In this document: positions 36,201 through 47,939 of the stretch, one piece after another
How positions within the stretch are numbered: the stretch's first letter is position 1
Layout: each line of letters begins with the position of its first letter
NCBI GenBank assembly: GCA_914767715.1
Contig: OU612069.1
Coordinates: 18,473,387 to 18,537,386 of the forward strand
Direction of reading: 5' to 3'
DNA: 64,000 nucleotides
DNA from: Membranipora membranacea
Lineage: Eukaryota; Bryozoa; Gymnolaemata; Cheilostomatida; Membraniporidae
Program-made: the position numbers and the translations under genes
The notes under the pieces: generated by a model
Seen by the model: only the letters and a program-made list of their open reading frames with translations
What the model was told of the DNA's origin: nothing
Databases searched by the model: none

Positions 36201-36984
36201 ATAATCGCTATCAATACTTTGTAGACCAGAGAATTTGAAAAAAAGGATAGAAATTAAAGTTGAATCGAAAAATGTATACTTACTCTTCATCTGGAATGTT
36301 GATTTTCATTAATGTGATGATATTGTACTAATGTCAAACTGTGTGCATATCAAACGTCAAGCAACAAATTTGCCAACAATGCTATTGTCCCATTGACTAT
36401 GTAGATCAAATCAACATGTAAAGCTCATTATCACAAAAAATTGTAATAAGACCACTAAATGCCGCTAAAGGTTTATGAAAACCATCATGCAAGCAGTTTT
36501 AGCGCTGCGAAATACCTGAATACCGCTCACAGTATTTTAGGGTCAATACAAAACATCAGGTGTACGTATTACCTTTATTATTGATAGAGACAGCCAAACT
36601 TTAATCTGTGATCACTAGAATCCATTGGCGACATCATGGCATATAGATAAAATGGCTAATTTTCCCATCAGCAGCAGAATGGTCAAGATTATGAATTAAT
36701 ATAATTATGGGATGGAAAAACCTGATAGGCGCTTGCTGACTTCCTAAAAGCCTTAGACATGACAGGAGTAAAGCTTGTCAACCCAGAATATGTAGAGATC
36801 TTACATTTAGTTTTCATCAGGTGATTCTGTGATTTATTGTTTTCATAAGTGGGTCATAGTTGGGTTTGTGAGGTTATCCTTAATTTACGTTTAGATTTGA
36901 AGAATGGTCCTATAACCTGAGTGGCTATAACACCAAACTGGCAATCAGGGGCATGTTTTTGATATGTTCCAATCACAGACAAAT
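33256..36984. other. Long intergenic stretch, no gene recognised
   Basis: Several 60-95-codon frames are open on the + strand (33945-34133, 34091-34378, 35290-35502), but none shows a domain or paired splice sites. No repeats or RNA genes were identified. Confidence 0.4.
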
Positions 36985-37506
36985 GAGCAACAAACATTTT
37001 CTACATTCCAATGGTTGAGCCCCTGGTCTGTTACGTAGGGGTGGATTCAACTAGAGGGCGAATCAAGGGAAAAGATTTCATGCCACATTATCAACTATTT
37101 TTATCACGCAAGGCAGCTTAATCTCGCTGTATGTGGTGTCATTATCAAAATTGATGAGTTTTCCCTCCAAAATATGTTGACAATTCGACAATCTAACGTT
37201 TTGAGAAGGTTCAGCAAATTATTTATGGGGTTGAGGGGAGTTTTAATGAGCGACAAACAATTTTTAGCATTCTGATGGTTGGGCTGATGGTCTGTTACCT
37301 AGGAGTGGATCCAAGTATAAGGCAAATTAAGGGAGAAAATTTCGTGACACACTACCAACTACTGTTACCATGCTAGACAGCTAAATTTTAATATCAGTAA
37401 TTTCATCATCAAAATTGATGAGTTGTCATTAAAAAAATATATGTTGGAAATCTGATGATTTGATAGTCTGAGAATGTTTCTGCAAGTTAAATATGGGTTC
37501 GGGGGA
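36985..37506. repeat. Diverged tandem duplication, 263-bp period
   Basis: Copy A (36985-37247) and copy B (37248-37506) align throughout. Shared blocks include GGTCTGTTAC, GTGGAT, CATCAAAATTGATGAGTT or TATCAAAATTGATGAGTT, and ATATGTTG. The two are clearly diverged, so the duplication is not recent. Function unknown. Confidence 0.8.
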
Positions 37507-37658
37507 GATATAAGATTGTGCTTTGTTGCCCCTTGAATGAACCAAAGTATCATAACTTGACCAAGAAAACATCACTGTGTCATGCTGAGTGGAAGAGAAG
37601 GTAGCATAGAGACAATATTTTCATGGTCACAATGAGGAAACAGTAAGTAGACAATAAG

Positions 37659-38527
37659 TAAAAGGGTAACCAGGGTTTCAAACAACTTCTCATTGATTGA
37701 TAGCAGATTGCACCTTCTGCATAGGGAAAAAGGCAAATCTAATTTGGATGATTATTCAGCAAGAATTCTTGTGAAACATTTCATCCATCAGGTACCCGAA
37801 CTCAGCTAAAATAGAATACCACAGAGCAGTTTCCTGTTCCAGATAATACTATTTAGCCTGTGCTCTATCATCATTACAACAATGTCTTCGAACCTCCCCT
37901 AAAATGAAGTGTTACCCAGCTTAGAGTCATCAACTACTTTGAGTTTTGCAGCGCGTCATGCACAAAGTTGATGCTGCCTAGCACATTATTTACTATACTC
38001 CATCAAGAGTTAACCAGGGGAAGGCAATTTTTAATTTATTCATGATCTGTACTACTCACCCTTGTAACATTTATTATATGTCAATCTTGAATAATTTCGG
38101 CATTGAATAAGAGTGATGACAATGATTGATGGTCAAAATTAACTAAGCAATGCTAAGATTAAAATTATTTTCCTATGTAGTTGAGAATTTCTGCATTTCT
38201 GAATATCTCCATTGTTTATCATAGTCCCAAAAAAAAGCTTGCAGGTAAAATGTCAAATGAATTATTTTAGCAAATTGAGAGCAGATAGCTCCAAATTTAT
38301 ACAGCCCATTGTTTTTTATATGAGTTTGAATCCACATGAAAAGTATATAAAAGTGGTTCAATAATGTGAGTGGCACTGAGGTGAGTTGGGGGGAGTCTAT
38401 TTTACACACCCGTGCAGAAAATTTCATTCAGTCAAATGAATTTAAGCTTTATAGATACTATTTTCCAATCCCCCTATCAATCCTTGACCCAGTATAGCAT
38501 TGCAGTGAAACCTTGGTTGCCCTTTAA
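37659..38527. mobile_element. TTAA-type inverted-repeat element, copy 2
   Basis: The left end (TAAAAGGGTAACCAGGGTTTC) and the right end (CCTTGGTTGCCCTTTAA) are inverted relatives of those at 15539-16183, and 37670-38000 matches 15550-15885 closely. The internal right half differs from copy 1 and holds a TATATAAAAG sequence at 38344-38353. The element ends about 180 bp upstream of the lectin start codon. Its left flank is TAAA rather than TTAA, so the insertion edge has changed. Confidence 0.6.
38344..38353 (+). promoter_or_regulatory. Candidate TATA box for the lectin gene
   Basis: TATATAAAAG lies about 360 bp upstream of the lectin ATG. About 30 bases downstream is CACTGAG|GTGAGT (38380/38381), a good splice donor that could end a short non-coding first exon and splice to the acceptor at 38701-38703. 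The motif lies inside the TTAA-type element. Inferred from sequence only. Confidence 0.35.
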
Positions 38528-38707
38528 TGTAAAGGGTAATCGAGGATATTGCATAACCTGTTTCAATATTTATAGTACAACTATGACCTAGAAGTATCAG
38601 ACAAGAATTTAATAATTCATCACCGTTGAGTGATGTTGTCCTGTAACACATACAAATAAATCATTTATTACGATGAGCATAATTTTGCTAGACAAATTTA
38701 CAGGTTA

Positions 38708-41700
38708 ATGCTGACATTCATAGTTGCTCTGGTAGGTCTGTCGAGGGCGCTCCCTAACCCATTTGGTGGCACAGACCCATTTGGTGGCGCAGACCCATTT
38801 GGTGGCACAGACCCATTTGGTGGCACTGACCCATCTGAGGTTAGATTTGGTGTTGAAACCGGCGGAGGGTTTATGGACATTGCCCTACCTGCAGTCATTG
38901 AAGCTCATGTTGTGCGCACATGTAAGTTCCAATTACAGGCTGTCTTTCTGTCATGAACAAAGTTTTTAATATTCACGTTTCCTGTGTATTGCTTGCTATC
39001 ATGTTTTGAACAGATATTTGGCACCCAAGAAAACACTTTGGGCTATCGTCAGCAACTAATATCATTGGTAATATATTAGTCGCTGACATTCCAATTGCTT
39101 AGCATAACATACATTGAACAAGTAAGCTAGTCTCTACTAATTGCTTGATGTGATACCACCACATTAGAATCATAGCATTTATTTATCGGTTAGCAACATA
39201 AACAAGAATTTATACAAAAAGTCTGACAGTAGAGTGTCAAGTCAACAGTGGAGTAACTATATTGTTAAAATGGTATACTCATGTTTCACTACCACCAAAT
39301 GGTCAATTAGTGATTAATAAATGTTACAGCGGGACAATGCAGGTCTGATTGGGTCCAGGAGGCAGATCGATGCTACTTTATCAGTTACACTGAAAGGACA
39401 TATGATGATGCTCAGGCATACTGTGCAAGCCATGGAGGGAATCTTGTTGGCGCCCCATCTGGCAAAAGCTTTAGAGCTGAGTTTAAAAACTTGCAAGGAA
39501 TGGCTATGGAGATTGGTGGGTTATATTACTAGAATTATATTATACAGTTCTCCAAGTACATGAAATCTGTTTCCTTCCCTTTGAAGCGCCCAGAAATGTT
39601 TAATTTAACATCCCCCCTTGTGACATAAGGGTAGATGAGAGGGTCCAAGCCAAGCCAATATTTAGCTGTTTTATTCTGACATGAACTTGGTTTTTTGATT
39701 GAAAGGCCTCGAAGGTTACCACTGGATTGGCGTCAGGCAAGATGTATATTCAAAAATATGGCAGACACTGCAAACTGAATACATGCATAGATAAATACAG
39801 CAACATAAGTAGTACTTTAGAACGTGGAGGTGGGAATTGAAAAAAAGGACGTCTGGTGTCTTTTCTGTCATTTTAATATTAGGGACCAGAAAAACCCGCG
39901 AACATGTGAGATTAACGAAATTGGAAAAAATTGTCTTGGTACTCAGAATCCATGAGCCGAGATAATATAACTGCAAAATAACAGGCTCAAAGGCCAGGCT
40001 AAAGTTAGTAAAATTTACAAAGTATAACACAGTACTGAATTATAAAAGAACTGGATGTTGACACATTGCCAAAAAAGTGAGTTCTTTATGTGGAAAAAAA
40101 CTCCGTATATATAAGCTTGGATGCCACTAAATGGATGAGCAGATTTTAATGTGATACCGCATCTCTCTTTTGCTTTCATGATATTTATAGCTTCGCTATT
40201 CCGCACCGATCACTAGTAGTTTTCCTGGTGAGATATCAAAATATTTGCTAAAAGGTGTGGATTTGTTGAATTTCAATCAAACTTTTTGTTGTTGAGCTTC
40301 ACAGGTGTGAAAAAAAAAGTGTATCTTTGAATGGCTGGCTACAGCAAGTTGCCATGGCCCATTTTTGTAGACATCCCTGTAGCATTCGAAAACCGTCAAA
40401 ATAACAACTGAATCAAAATCAAAACACTGACCCTATTTGGAAATTCTCCTTCTCCTTTTATAATGTAACTGTTGTACTAATCCCTTGTTAAACTTTACTG
40501 CAATTACTGTGGCAATCTGTCAAACCTTATATCTACAATGTTTACAGCTATGACAGCAGTTTAATCACAGATTACGATTACAACTACAATAAGTGCTTTC
40601 TACCTGGGAAAAATTATAAAACCAAAAGTACCAGATCAGCCATTTAAGTAAATTGCTTGGTGGATTGCATCAGAGGATGTTTTGGAAAAAGAGCATAAAA
40701 TACAGTGCATCTATTGCCTTAAGAATAATTCACTATCAAGCAGCATATATCAGATCTGCATCATCATAAAAGCAGCAGAAGTTCCCAAGTGACATCAATA
40801 TTTTGGAGCAATCCCCCCTTCTCATGCAGCATAAACCATAAAACATGTGGCTTTCTCGTACTTTTTCTAATCTCTGCAACCCTGGACTATCATCTCCTAA
40901 CGTGTGACAAGGCTGAGTTATCAGTCATCACCAACCTCACAAGAGAGGATAACCCCACACTCAGGAAAGCTCCCTTTTTACAGCATATTATACAGCATAC
41001 ATAGACTTGGATGTCTTCTTAGATGGTTTCCAAATTATCCAAGAAGCTCTATAGTATATTATTTTCTCCTTTGTGACAAATTACCACAAACTATCTCTAA
41101 CTAGTTCACCTTCAACTGAATAAAGGAAAAACTTTCCCTCTCTCAACCAGCATAGGCAAGCGAAGTTTAGACTCAGGTCGACTAATCCTCCATCAGTTCC
41201 ACCAAAGGAATTAGGCTCCAGAGACTCCACACTACTACCACATTTAATGATGTTAGAATTTACCTAGTTAATTATTTTTCTGTAATAATGCCGGTGTAGT
41301 ATTGTAAACTGTCCCCCTTGCGTAAACAACCCCGGGACACTTTACAATATTGTAAACTGTCCCGGGGACACTTTACAATAAAAACAGGCCTATTGTAAAC
41401 TGTCCCCCCCTATTGTAAACTGTCCCCCCTATTGTAAACTGTCCCTCCCCTAATGTAAACTGTTCCCCCTATTGTAAACTGTCCCCCCTATTTATGACTG
41501 TCAATTTCAAGGCCCAGCTGTTTATCATCATTCTAAATGGGTCAGATCATCTTACTGGAGCAAACTATGATGTTCTGGCTGCCACTATGATAGCCCAAGC
41601 TGTATCTCACTGACATTATGAATGAGTGTATAAAGCCTCTTTTTCATATGGTACTTTGTAGATCAATTTTTCGCAAACACTAGTTGTTATTTGAAGCTCC

Positions 41701-43296
41701 TATGATTAAGAGATATATGGTTTGCAAAGAAAGGTGCACTAAGCCAACAGTGAATAGATGTGTAGTTACCACATCACAGAACACACATACTTTCATTGCA
41801 GGTTCATGAGCCGGGCAAAAACAACCACCCCATTCATTCATCATAGAATCAACCTTCATCAAGCATTTGTCTGTGAGTGATAACTGTAACTCACAAGTGT
41901 GACACCGAGACAAGATAAATTTAAATCTTACCATTGTGAGCCCTGATATTGTACTGTGAATGATTGCTTAAACCGCGTGAAAACAACCATCTCCCACATT
42001 AGCTTATATGAACTGTATGTTCAAAAATTGCTTTCGGAACCTTATGTTATTTTATAGCAACAGTATTACTGTCATAACGATGTTACTACTTGATTATCAG
42101 ATGGAGAAATTGCAATTTAAGGAAAGTAACAGGTTAGTTGCATTCATAGTAGCTCTATGACCCGCGCAAAAACAACCCCCCCCCCATATCTATCTAAAAA
42201 TATGCTGCTTTTCATTTGTTGTTAGAGTGAGTCCTGAAAAAGTTTCTACCACAATTTATAACACTAAACACTGTCACCTTGCATATTGACCCATTGCTTA
42301 AGCCCGCGAAAACAACCATCCTCCAAGCTGTCTTGTAAAGATTATCTGTCAAAACAGTCTCAAATGGAATTAACTATGATTTTGCAGCCATAATGTGATT
42401 GTCATGAGGTGACTGTGTACCAAATTTCAGACTAACAGGTTAGAACTTAATGACACAACAGATGATATGTCATTCTTTACAGGTTCATGAGCCATGCGTA
42501 AACAACGACCTCATGACAATCACATTATGGCTGCAAAATCATGGTTCATTCTGTTTGAGACTTTTTGACAGATAATATTTACAAGGCTTAAGCAAATCCC
42601 TATGGCATAATATAATGATTGAGCAAGGGACCAACCCTGGGTAAACAGCAACTTGATTTTTCTCAAACATTCTGGTCTTGGTTCAGGAAGCGTAAACCTA
42701 AATTTATGCATTAAATATAAGCTATGAGTTAGCCCAGTTAACTTGTGTGCATGGCACTAGCATGTTAGTGTCTAAGATTTCAGGTACCTACTCTGCCACA
42801 GTTTGATGGCTGTAAGGCTCTTGTTGTGTCCCGGGCGTGCTATGACCTTTCTACAAACTGAGAGAAAAATGGTTCCAAATACGGTAGCCAGTCAAAAAAA
42901 TTTAGCCAACACACTATTAGTTGAGTATTGAATTAATTCTGGCATCATGCATCATAATTATTATTTTCATCTTTATTCGGACCATGTACCATGACCTTGC
43001 AAGTTGTACGGGAAAATATTTCTTTAGGTTAACCTCATTATTCTGCTATCAATTGTCCCATTCCCTACTTGAACTCTCATATTGTAGGGTTTTCGAGGAA
43101 TGGTAATGGAATTTGGATAGCAGCTTCCCAGATAAATGGCACTTATCGTTGGCCTGACAACACTACTGATATATTGTGGAGTACAACGCAGCCGGACGGT
43201 AATGGTCCCTGTACACAACTTTGGCGAACCAATTATTTAATTGACGATATTGCCTGTACTGGTAATAAAGAGTATGCATGCGTAAAAGACTTGTGA
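38708..43296 (+). CDS. Secreted C-type lectin with DPFGGT repeat
   Basis: Three coding exons, 38708-38921, 39330-39515 and 43088-43296, join in phase 1 at both introns; stop TGA 43294-43296. Exon 1 encodes a signal peptide (MLTFIVALVGLSRA) and about four six-residue repeats of D-P-F-G-G-T from an 18-bp DNA repeat. Exons 2 and 3 form one long-form C-type lectin domain with six cysteines: C near SDW, CYFISY, YCASHGGNLVG, then IWIAAS, a QPD motif, GPC, IAC and YACV. QPD is the galactose-type calcium-site motif. The usual Glu before the fifth cysteine is replaced (NGPC), and the WND motif reads I-D-D, so calcium and sugar binding may be weakened. No transmembrane segment is seen. The product is probably an extracellular carbohydrate-binding or recognition protein. 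A VWA gene converges on it from the right. Confidence 0.85.
38922..39329 (+). other. Intron 1 of the lectin gene
   Basis: Bounded by donor GTAAGT at 38922 and acceptor TGTTACAG ending at 39329. Nothing else was recognised. Confidence 0.7.
41301..41492. repeat. ATTGTAAACTGTCCCCCCT tandem array with palindrome
   Basis: Seven or so copies of an approximately 19-bp unit (ATTGTAAACTGTCCCCCCT and variants) are present. One copy is inverted next to a direct copy, making a 36-bp palindrome at 41331-41366 (CCCGGGACA at one end, TGTCCCGGG at the other, ACAATATTGT at the centre) with a single mismatched pair. Confidence 0.9.
42294..42595. repeat. Large imperfect inverted repeat in lectin intron
   Basis: The arm at about 42326-42411 (from TTGTAAAGATTATCTGTCAA to GATTGTCATGAGGT) is matched by the reverse complement at 42507-42585, with outer TTGCTTAAGC (42294) and GCTTAAGCAA (42586) also pairing. 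Arms are about 85-90 bases, separated by about 95 bases. It could be a fold-back MITE or the source of a hairpin RNA. Confidence 0.85.
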
Positions 43297-43439
43297 GGGG
43301 GATAATTGACAGGAAATTGAATTCGTTTGCACAGGAAATCTGCAATTTTCATAACGTAAATATTTTCATTGTGAATAACATTATGATGTCTTTTGAGATA
43401 GAATTAGGTATTACCTGTAAATTTTCAGTGCTTAACGTT

Positions 43440-43445
43440 AATAAA
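43440..43445 (+). terminator. Candidate polyadenylation signal of lectin gene
   Basis: AATAAA lies 144 bases after the lectin stop codon and before the convergent VWA gene. It is the first canonical signal downstream. Confidence 0.5.
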
Positions 43446-43708
43446 AGCCTTTGTTCCAATCCAAATGAGTGTTTACCTGTATTTCCTGTAGCACTTGACA
43501 TACAAATACTGCTGAACTTGACCTGGATGTGGTTCATATCGTAAAGCAAACTGTGTAATTAAAAATTCAACTGATAGTTTCATTGTCAGAAATACTCCGA
43601 TCTCACAAAAAAATCGTAGAACACTCCTTCATCGTGTTTCACAAAGTTTTCATTTTCCTAAATTGGCCCAAATGGCTTTCTATATGGAATCATAAAATAA
43701 TATAAACT

Positions 43709-46700
43709 TTAGTTACTAACGCAGTTATGGGTTTTACCGTCATTAGTATCTAAGTATGCTATGTGTATCATATCTGGTGCCACTGCCAAGTACAAGTCTA
43801 TTCTGCATCCTCCAAGTGTCCCTCCTAAGTCTTCGTAGATGGTTTTCTCTCTCCGTTTCTAACATATAACAAAGGAACAAATGATCTGAATGAATGAAAC
43901 AAATATTCATGAGCTCTAAGTCCTCTGTTTTGTGGGTTAGTCTTTGAGATACCCTGAGAAATAATTTGATTATGCCACTAATTTTAAAATCGCAGCAGCT
44001 GCTTCTGAGTCTTATCTTTTATTCTCTTTTATAAAATGTCAGATGACACATCTTGATTGGATATTAGGCCTCTGAGTTTATTAAAAAAAGATTATGATGC
44101 TTCAACACTTCACCACCCTTATCTCAATCTCGATACAAATAGTTCTGGAGGTAAGAGCATGATTTGACACTACAGAAATCCCGTGTTTCTATGATATCTG
44201 TAAAAACACAACCCTCATCCCCAACGAAATATCCAATCTTATATGATGTGACATGTTTTGTTTTCAGATCAGGTCATTTTGATTCCTTTACCTTCACAGT
44301 AGATATAATCTCTAGAAGGTGCTACAGCTGCTAGGTTACCAGGTTCTTCATTCAGTCTCTTCAGAGAAAGGCTCACAGAATCTGGAATTCTTATTCCTGA
44401 AATCATTACCTCATGTTCGTATTCCTGTATGAAGAAACAATACTTTTAATAGATGTTTTTGAATTATGCAACAGATTGTTTAAAAGTGTCTTTTCAACCC
44501 ATTATTATAACATATCACCATCTTGAACCAGGAGAAGTTGATCTGTTATTGCCAGGAGAAGTTGATCTATTATTGCACATATATCGTGAGAATCGTTGAT
44601 GCTGAATATATATAATTCAGGCTTTTCAACCTGTTCAACACGAGATTGATCAAATATTTTGCCTAACATGCATGATATATTACGGGTCGAATGCAAATAA
44701 AAAGAGGCTCTTGCTCAATGATGATTGAATCTTGTAATTTGCAGTTTCCAAACATAATTTACATCATTCACAAGAGTTCAGGTCTACAAGTTTAAGTGCA
44801 GGAAGAGTTGTCCTCTTGTTAAGTATGAAGGGATAACTCTGAGTTACTCCAGAATCATCCCTATGGTCTAGGATAATAGATCATAGCATGATAAATGCGG
44901 GTTCAGAAGAAACTCTATGAATCAACCAGAAACTTCATGGATCAAGATGAAACTGAAACTAAAATTTTCTTGGTTCTAGGGACAGAAAACAAGGTCTTGG
45001 CTTATGTCGAGATTTTCTTAGAGTTGTGATGTGTTTATAAGTGATATTCACCTGAAGGCTTTCTATTCCTCTTCCCCTGAAGATTGTTGCTTTGATCACA
45101 ACTCTCAGATCTTCAGGTTCTTTCACTTCAAGCCGGTGGCTCCTTGTCTTATGTGCCAAACTCTCCCAGAGCAAATCAGCATCAGGGTCAGAGCTTTTTC
45201 CATACTGCATAGGTACTACCTCAACTCTTTTGTGATGGAAAAATGAATGCAAAAGAGAATTTAGTAGGAAACACCTTTCCCCTATATCCAGACTGTCTAG
45301 TTTTGATGATGACCATTGTCATCATGAACCAGATCTCAAGGATGTCACTGGTTGGTCATTTCTAGCTTTGAATTTGTATAGAAGAATCTCAAGAAGGGCA
45401 AAGCTATTCAACTTATGAACTACCATGGGATTCAGGCCCTCTGTGGTGTTGTCTACTATCTATCACTATTGTGCTTTTCCAAGTAAACCGAAATCCTTAT
45501 GCTTTGTTTAGTTTTTGTCGACTGATGGGTTTTGGTTTATGTTTTATGTCAGTAGATAACTCCAATTGTAAGCCTGAATCTTAGTCTACTTATGAGATCA
45601 GAATGGATAATAACACAATGCTGCTCTGTTACAATGTCTTTCAACTTAGGATCAGCCATAATCTCCATGTAGTCCTCAAACTGATGGGGATTGGCATCTC
45701 CAAACATGATTAGCTGTCTCTTACTCCCTACAATAGGTAAAGGGAGGAAAAAGAAATATTATGAACTGCTTGTTTCAAGAGAGAGTATCAAAACCATGTT
45801 GTCATAAAAAGTAAAGAATACCGCGAGCTGCTTGGCCTGTTTCTAACCGCTAACCATCAAGTTATGCGTCTGATAGCATATTTGTCTCATAGTGTCGACC
45901 AGGAACCTCTGTTCAGTCCTTACATTTTATAACAAATGATCTCAGCCCAAACATGTAAGAAAGTCTGTAATAGTGGATGCCTGTAAACTGGTTTGTAAGC
46001 CTAAACAATAATTTGTTCTATAATACCCACCCTCTCTCCATGACAAACTCGATCTGACCTGACGCAGCACGTATTCATAACATTCTGGCACATCGCCGCC
46101 TCCTGTATCCTCTACACAAAGAATGAAATCCTGGAGAACTTGTGGATCTCTTGTGAAATCCTCCATCATAGTACAGTATGAATGCTCATAGTCACAATAA
46201 TCTCCATGTGCAATGATCTTTGAGATAACGAAGCGAAACCTCAGCATTATTTGAGAAGACACTGATGTTTGATGTTTGTTTGTTTATTTAGACATTTCGG
46301 GTATCACTCCTAAAAAGGTTGACAAAATTGAAATGTTTACATAAAAATTGATGGAAAAATATTGCACTAGTTGAAAAATCTCATATAGAGTTCAAAAAAG
46401 TTGTTCTGCCGCTTTACAGTGCGGCATTTGCTGGGTTGGTATTTGTCGATTACTGCTTTACGGGCGGATTTTCTTTGAGTGTTAGGTCTGATTCTATTGT
46501 TCAGCGGATGGGTAATATTGGTTGAAATTTTTAAAAAGTGTTCGCTGCATAGAGACATTAAGAAGTCGTATATATAGGGTAAGGCTAGCTTGGTCAGTCT
46601 ATCATCATAGTGCTCTATGTGTGGCATCATCATGCGTGTAGCGTATCTCTGCACTTTCTCTAGTTTCTCTTTATCGGCTTCGGAGATAAACTGAAACCAT

Positions 46701-47251
46701 ACTGGGCAGGCGTAGGAAAGAACGGGTTTGAGTTGAGCGAATTCCAGGTGTCCTTGTTCATCATTGATGCATTGTTTGCAAACATGTAACGGGATCTAAC
46801 TTTGGATAAAAACACTCATTTATACTCTTATTTCTTGAATAACTTGTTATCAAATCAAGAAAGGTTGAACAGATGTGATTACATCAATACTGCAAGGAAA
46901 GTTTCAATTACCATCATTTGAGCAATGGCTTACTTTAATTGGTGTCATTGAATTCTCTTGTATTCCACTTAACAATACAATTATGTTTACCAATTATGCA
47001 AAATTATACAGTTATAACCCTGAAAAAATTTAATCACAAATAAAAACACTGAATCAACACTGAAACAAATCAATGATTTGTTGTGTTGATGATGACTCTA
47101 GAAATATGTATGGATTGCCACAAAGAGATGATAGACAATAAACTATTCAAATTGCACACTTACAGAATGCAGCGCGAGATTTAACGCCTAGAAGAAGTAT
47201 AGCGAAGACACAGAGTGCTAGAGGAGACATGATAATCTGTGAGCTAGTCAT
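43709..47251 (-). CDS. Secreted VWA-domain protein, MIDAS segment not found
   Basis: Minus-strand exons: 47251-47164 (signal peptide, MSPLALCVFAILLLGV core; donor GTAAGT), 46261-46031, 45727 to about 45617, 45226 or 45224-45052, 44424-44292, and about 43848-43709 (stop TAA 43711-43709). Phases fit: 1-1 between exons 1/2 and 2/3, 0 between exons 4/5, 1 between 5/6; the 3/4 join is uncertain. Exons 2-4 contain the later part of a von Willebrand factor A fold: AHGDYCDYE, DTGGGDVPECYEYVLRQV, SLSWREG joined to SKRQLIMFGDANPH, and EVVPMQYGK with LWESLAHKT. This arrangement is typical of a bacterial- and invertebrate-type VWA family. The first beta strand with the D-x-S-x-S/T metal site should precede AHGDYCD, but no such sequence lies between 46262 and 47163, where a LINE fragment ends directly at exon 2. 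The C-terminal exons match no domain I know. The protein may be secreted; it could also be a damaged gene. Confidence 0.6.
46265..46794 (-). mobile_element. CR1-like LINE, extreme 3' fragment (LINE-E)
   Basis: Minus-strand coding runs from about 46770 to a stop at 46367 and contains LSYACPVWFQFISEADKEKL and PHIEHYDDRLTKLALP, the C-terminal region seen also in LINE-A. The 3' end, on the minus strand, is AAATAAACAAACAAACATC, a short A-rich repeat tail, ending at about 46265, immediately before exon 2 of the VWA gene. It is heavily 5'-truncated. Confidence 0.75.
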
Positions 47252-47280
47252 GGATAATGCATCTTTCAGACAGTGCACTC

Positions 47281-47290
47281 TCTTTAAATA
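47281..47290 (-). promoter_or_regulatory. TATA-like box of the VWA gene
   Basis: On the minus strand TATTTAAAGA lies about 30 bases upstream of the likely start region and 30-39 bases before the ATG at 47251. Position and sequence fit a TATA promoter with a very short 5'UTR. Sequence-only inference. Confidence 0.35.
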
Positions 47291-47939
47291 GTAATGTATC
47301 GACCCACCTTAATTGGCACTGCTGCAAAGAAGCTATGATAATATCGGCATAGAAAACACGGTACCCTATACATTGAGACTAATAGTTGGCAAGTTTTGCA
47401 GTTTTGGTTTTCACTCGATTGAATGTCAGATATTATTAACCAGGTATATTATGCATTTGCTCCTGTTTTCAGCTTACAGAACAAATTGGCTTTTATAACG
47501 TAATTCATTTTTATATCCTGATCATATCCAAATCATATTTGTTCTAAGGTTCAGAGAAGTTTGCCTCAGCTGTGTTTGCTCTTGTGAGAGTCTGCTGTTT
47601 GTCTGTTGAGTCTGAGCCCAAGGTGTTTGTATTTTTAGTAGATTAGTTTGGGCGTCTTGTCTCTTTCTCGAGGTGTCCACGTCGACCTTCCAACTCCATC
47701 GACAATTATGTAACAACATGCTATCATGCAACCCAGTACCCCTGGTAGGTCGGACAGTGCCTGACCAAAAACATCAACAACTGATTTCTACTGTTTCCAA
47801 GCAATATTATTTCTTGCACTTATTTCAAAGGTCCACAAAAAGAGACCTGTTCTGCTGCTTTGAACCAGATCTATCCTCGGTTATAGCAGTTATGTTTGGA
47901 CCCGGTTTGCTTGTATGGCTTGTAATGGCTTGGCTTGCT
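47291..47939. other. Upstream region of the VWA gene
   Basis: No exon or repeat identified. It separates the VWA gene start from the R2-like 3'UTR copy. Confidence 0.35.

Larger units (their letters stand above)
39516..43087 (+). other. Intron 2 of the lectin gene
   Basis: A 3.6-kb intron from GTGGGT to ATTGTAG, splitting the CTLD. It holds the GTAAACTGTCCC array (41301-41492), a series of AAAACAACC-type motifs (41815-42500) and a large hairpin (42294-42595). The stretches 39516-41300 and 42600-43087 show nothing identifiable. Confidence 0.75.

Noticed and set aside
41301-41492. CRISPR-like spaced repeats
   Set aside because: Units abut without unique spacers of constant length, and the genome is eukaryotic; it is a tandem repeat.
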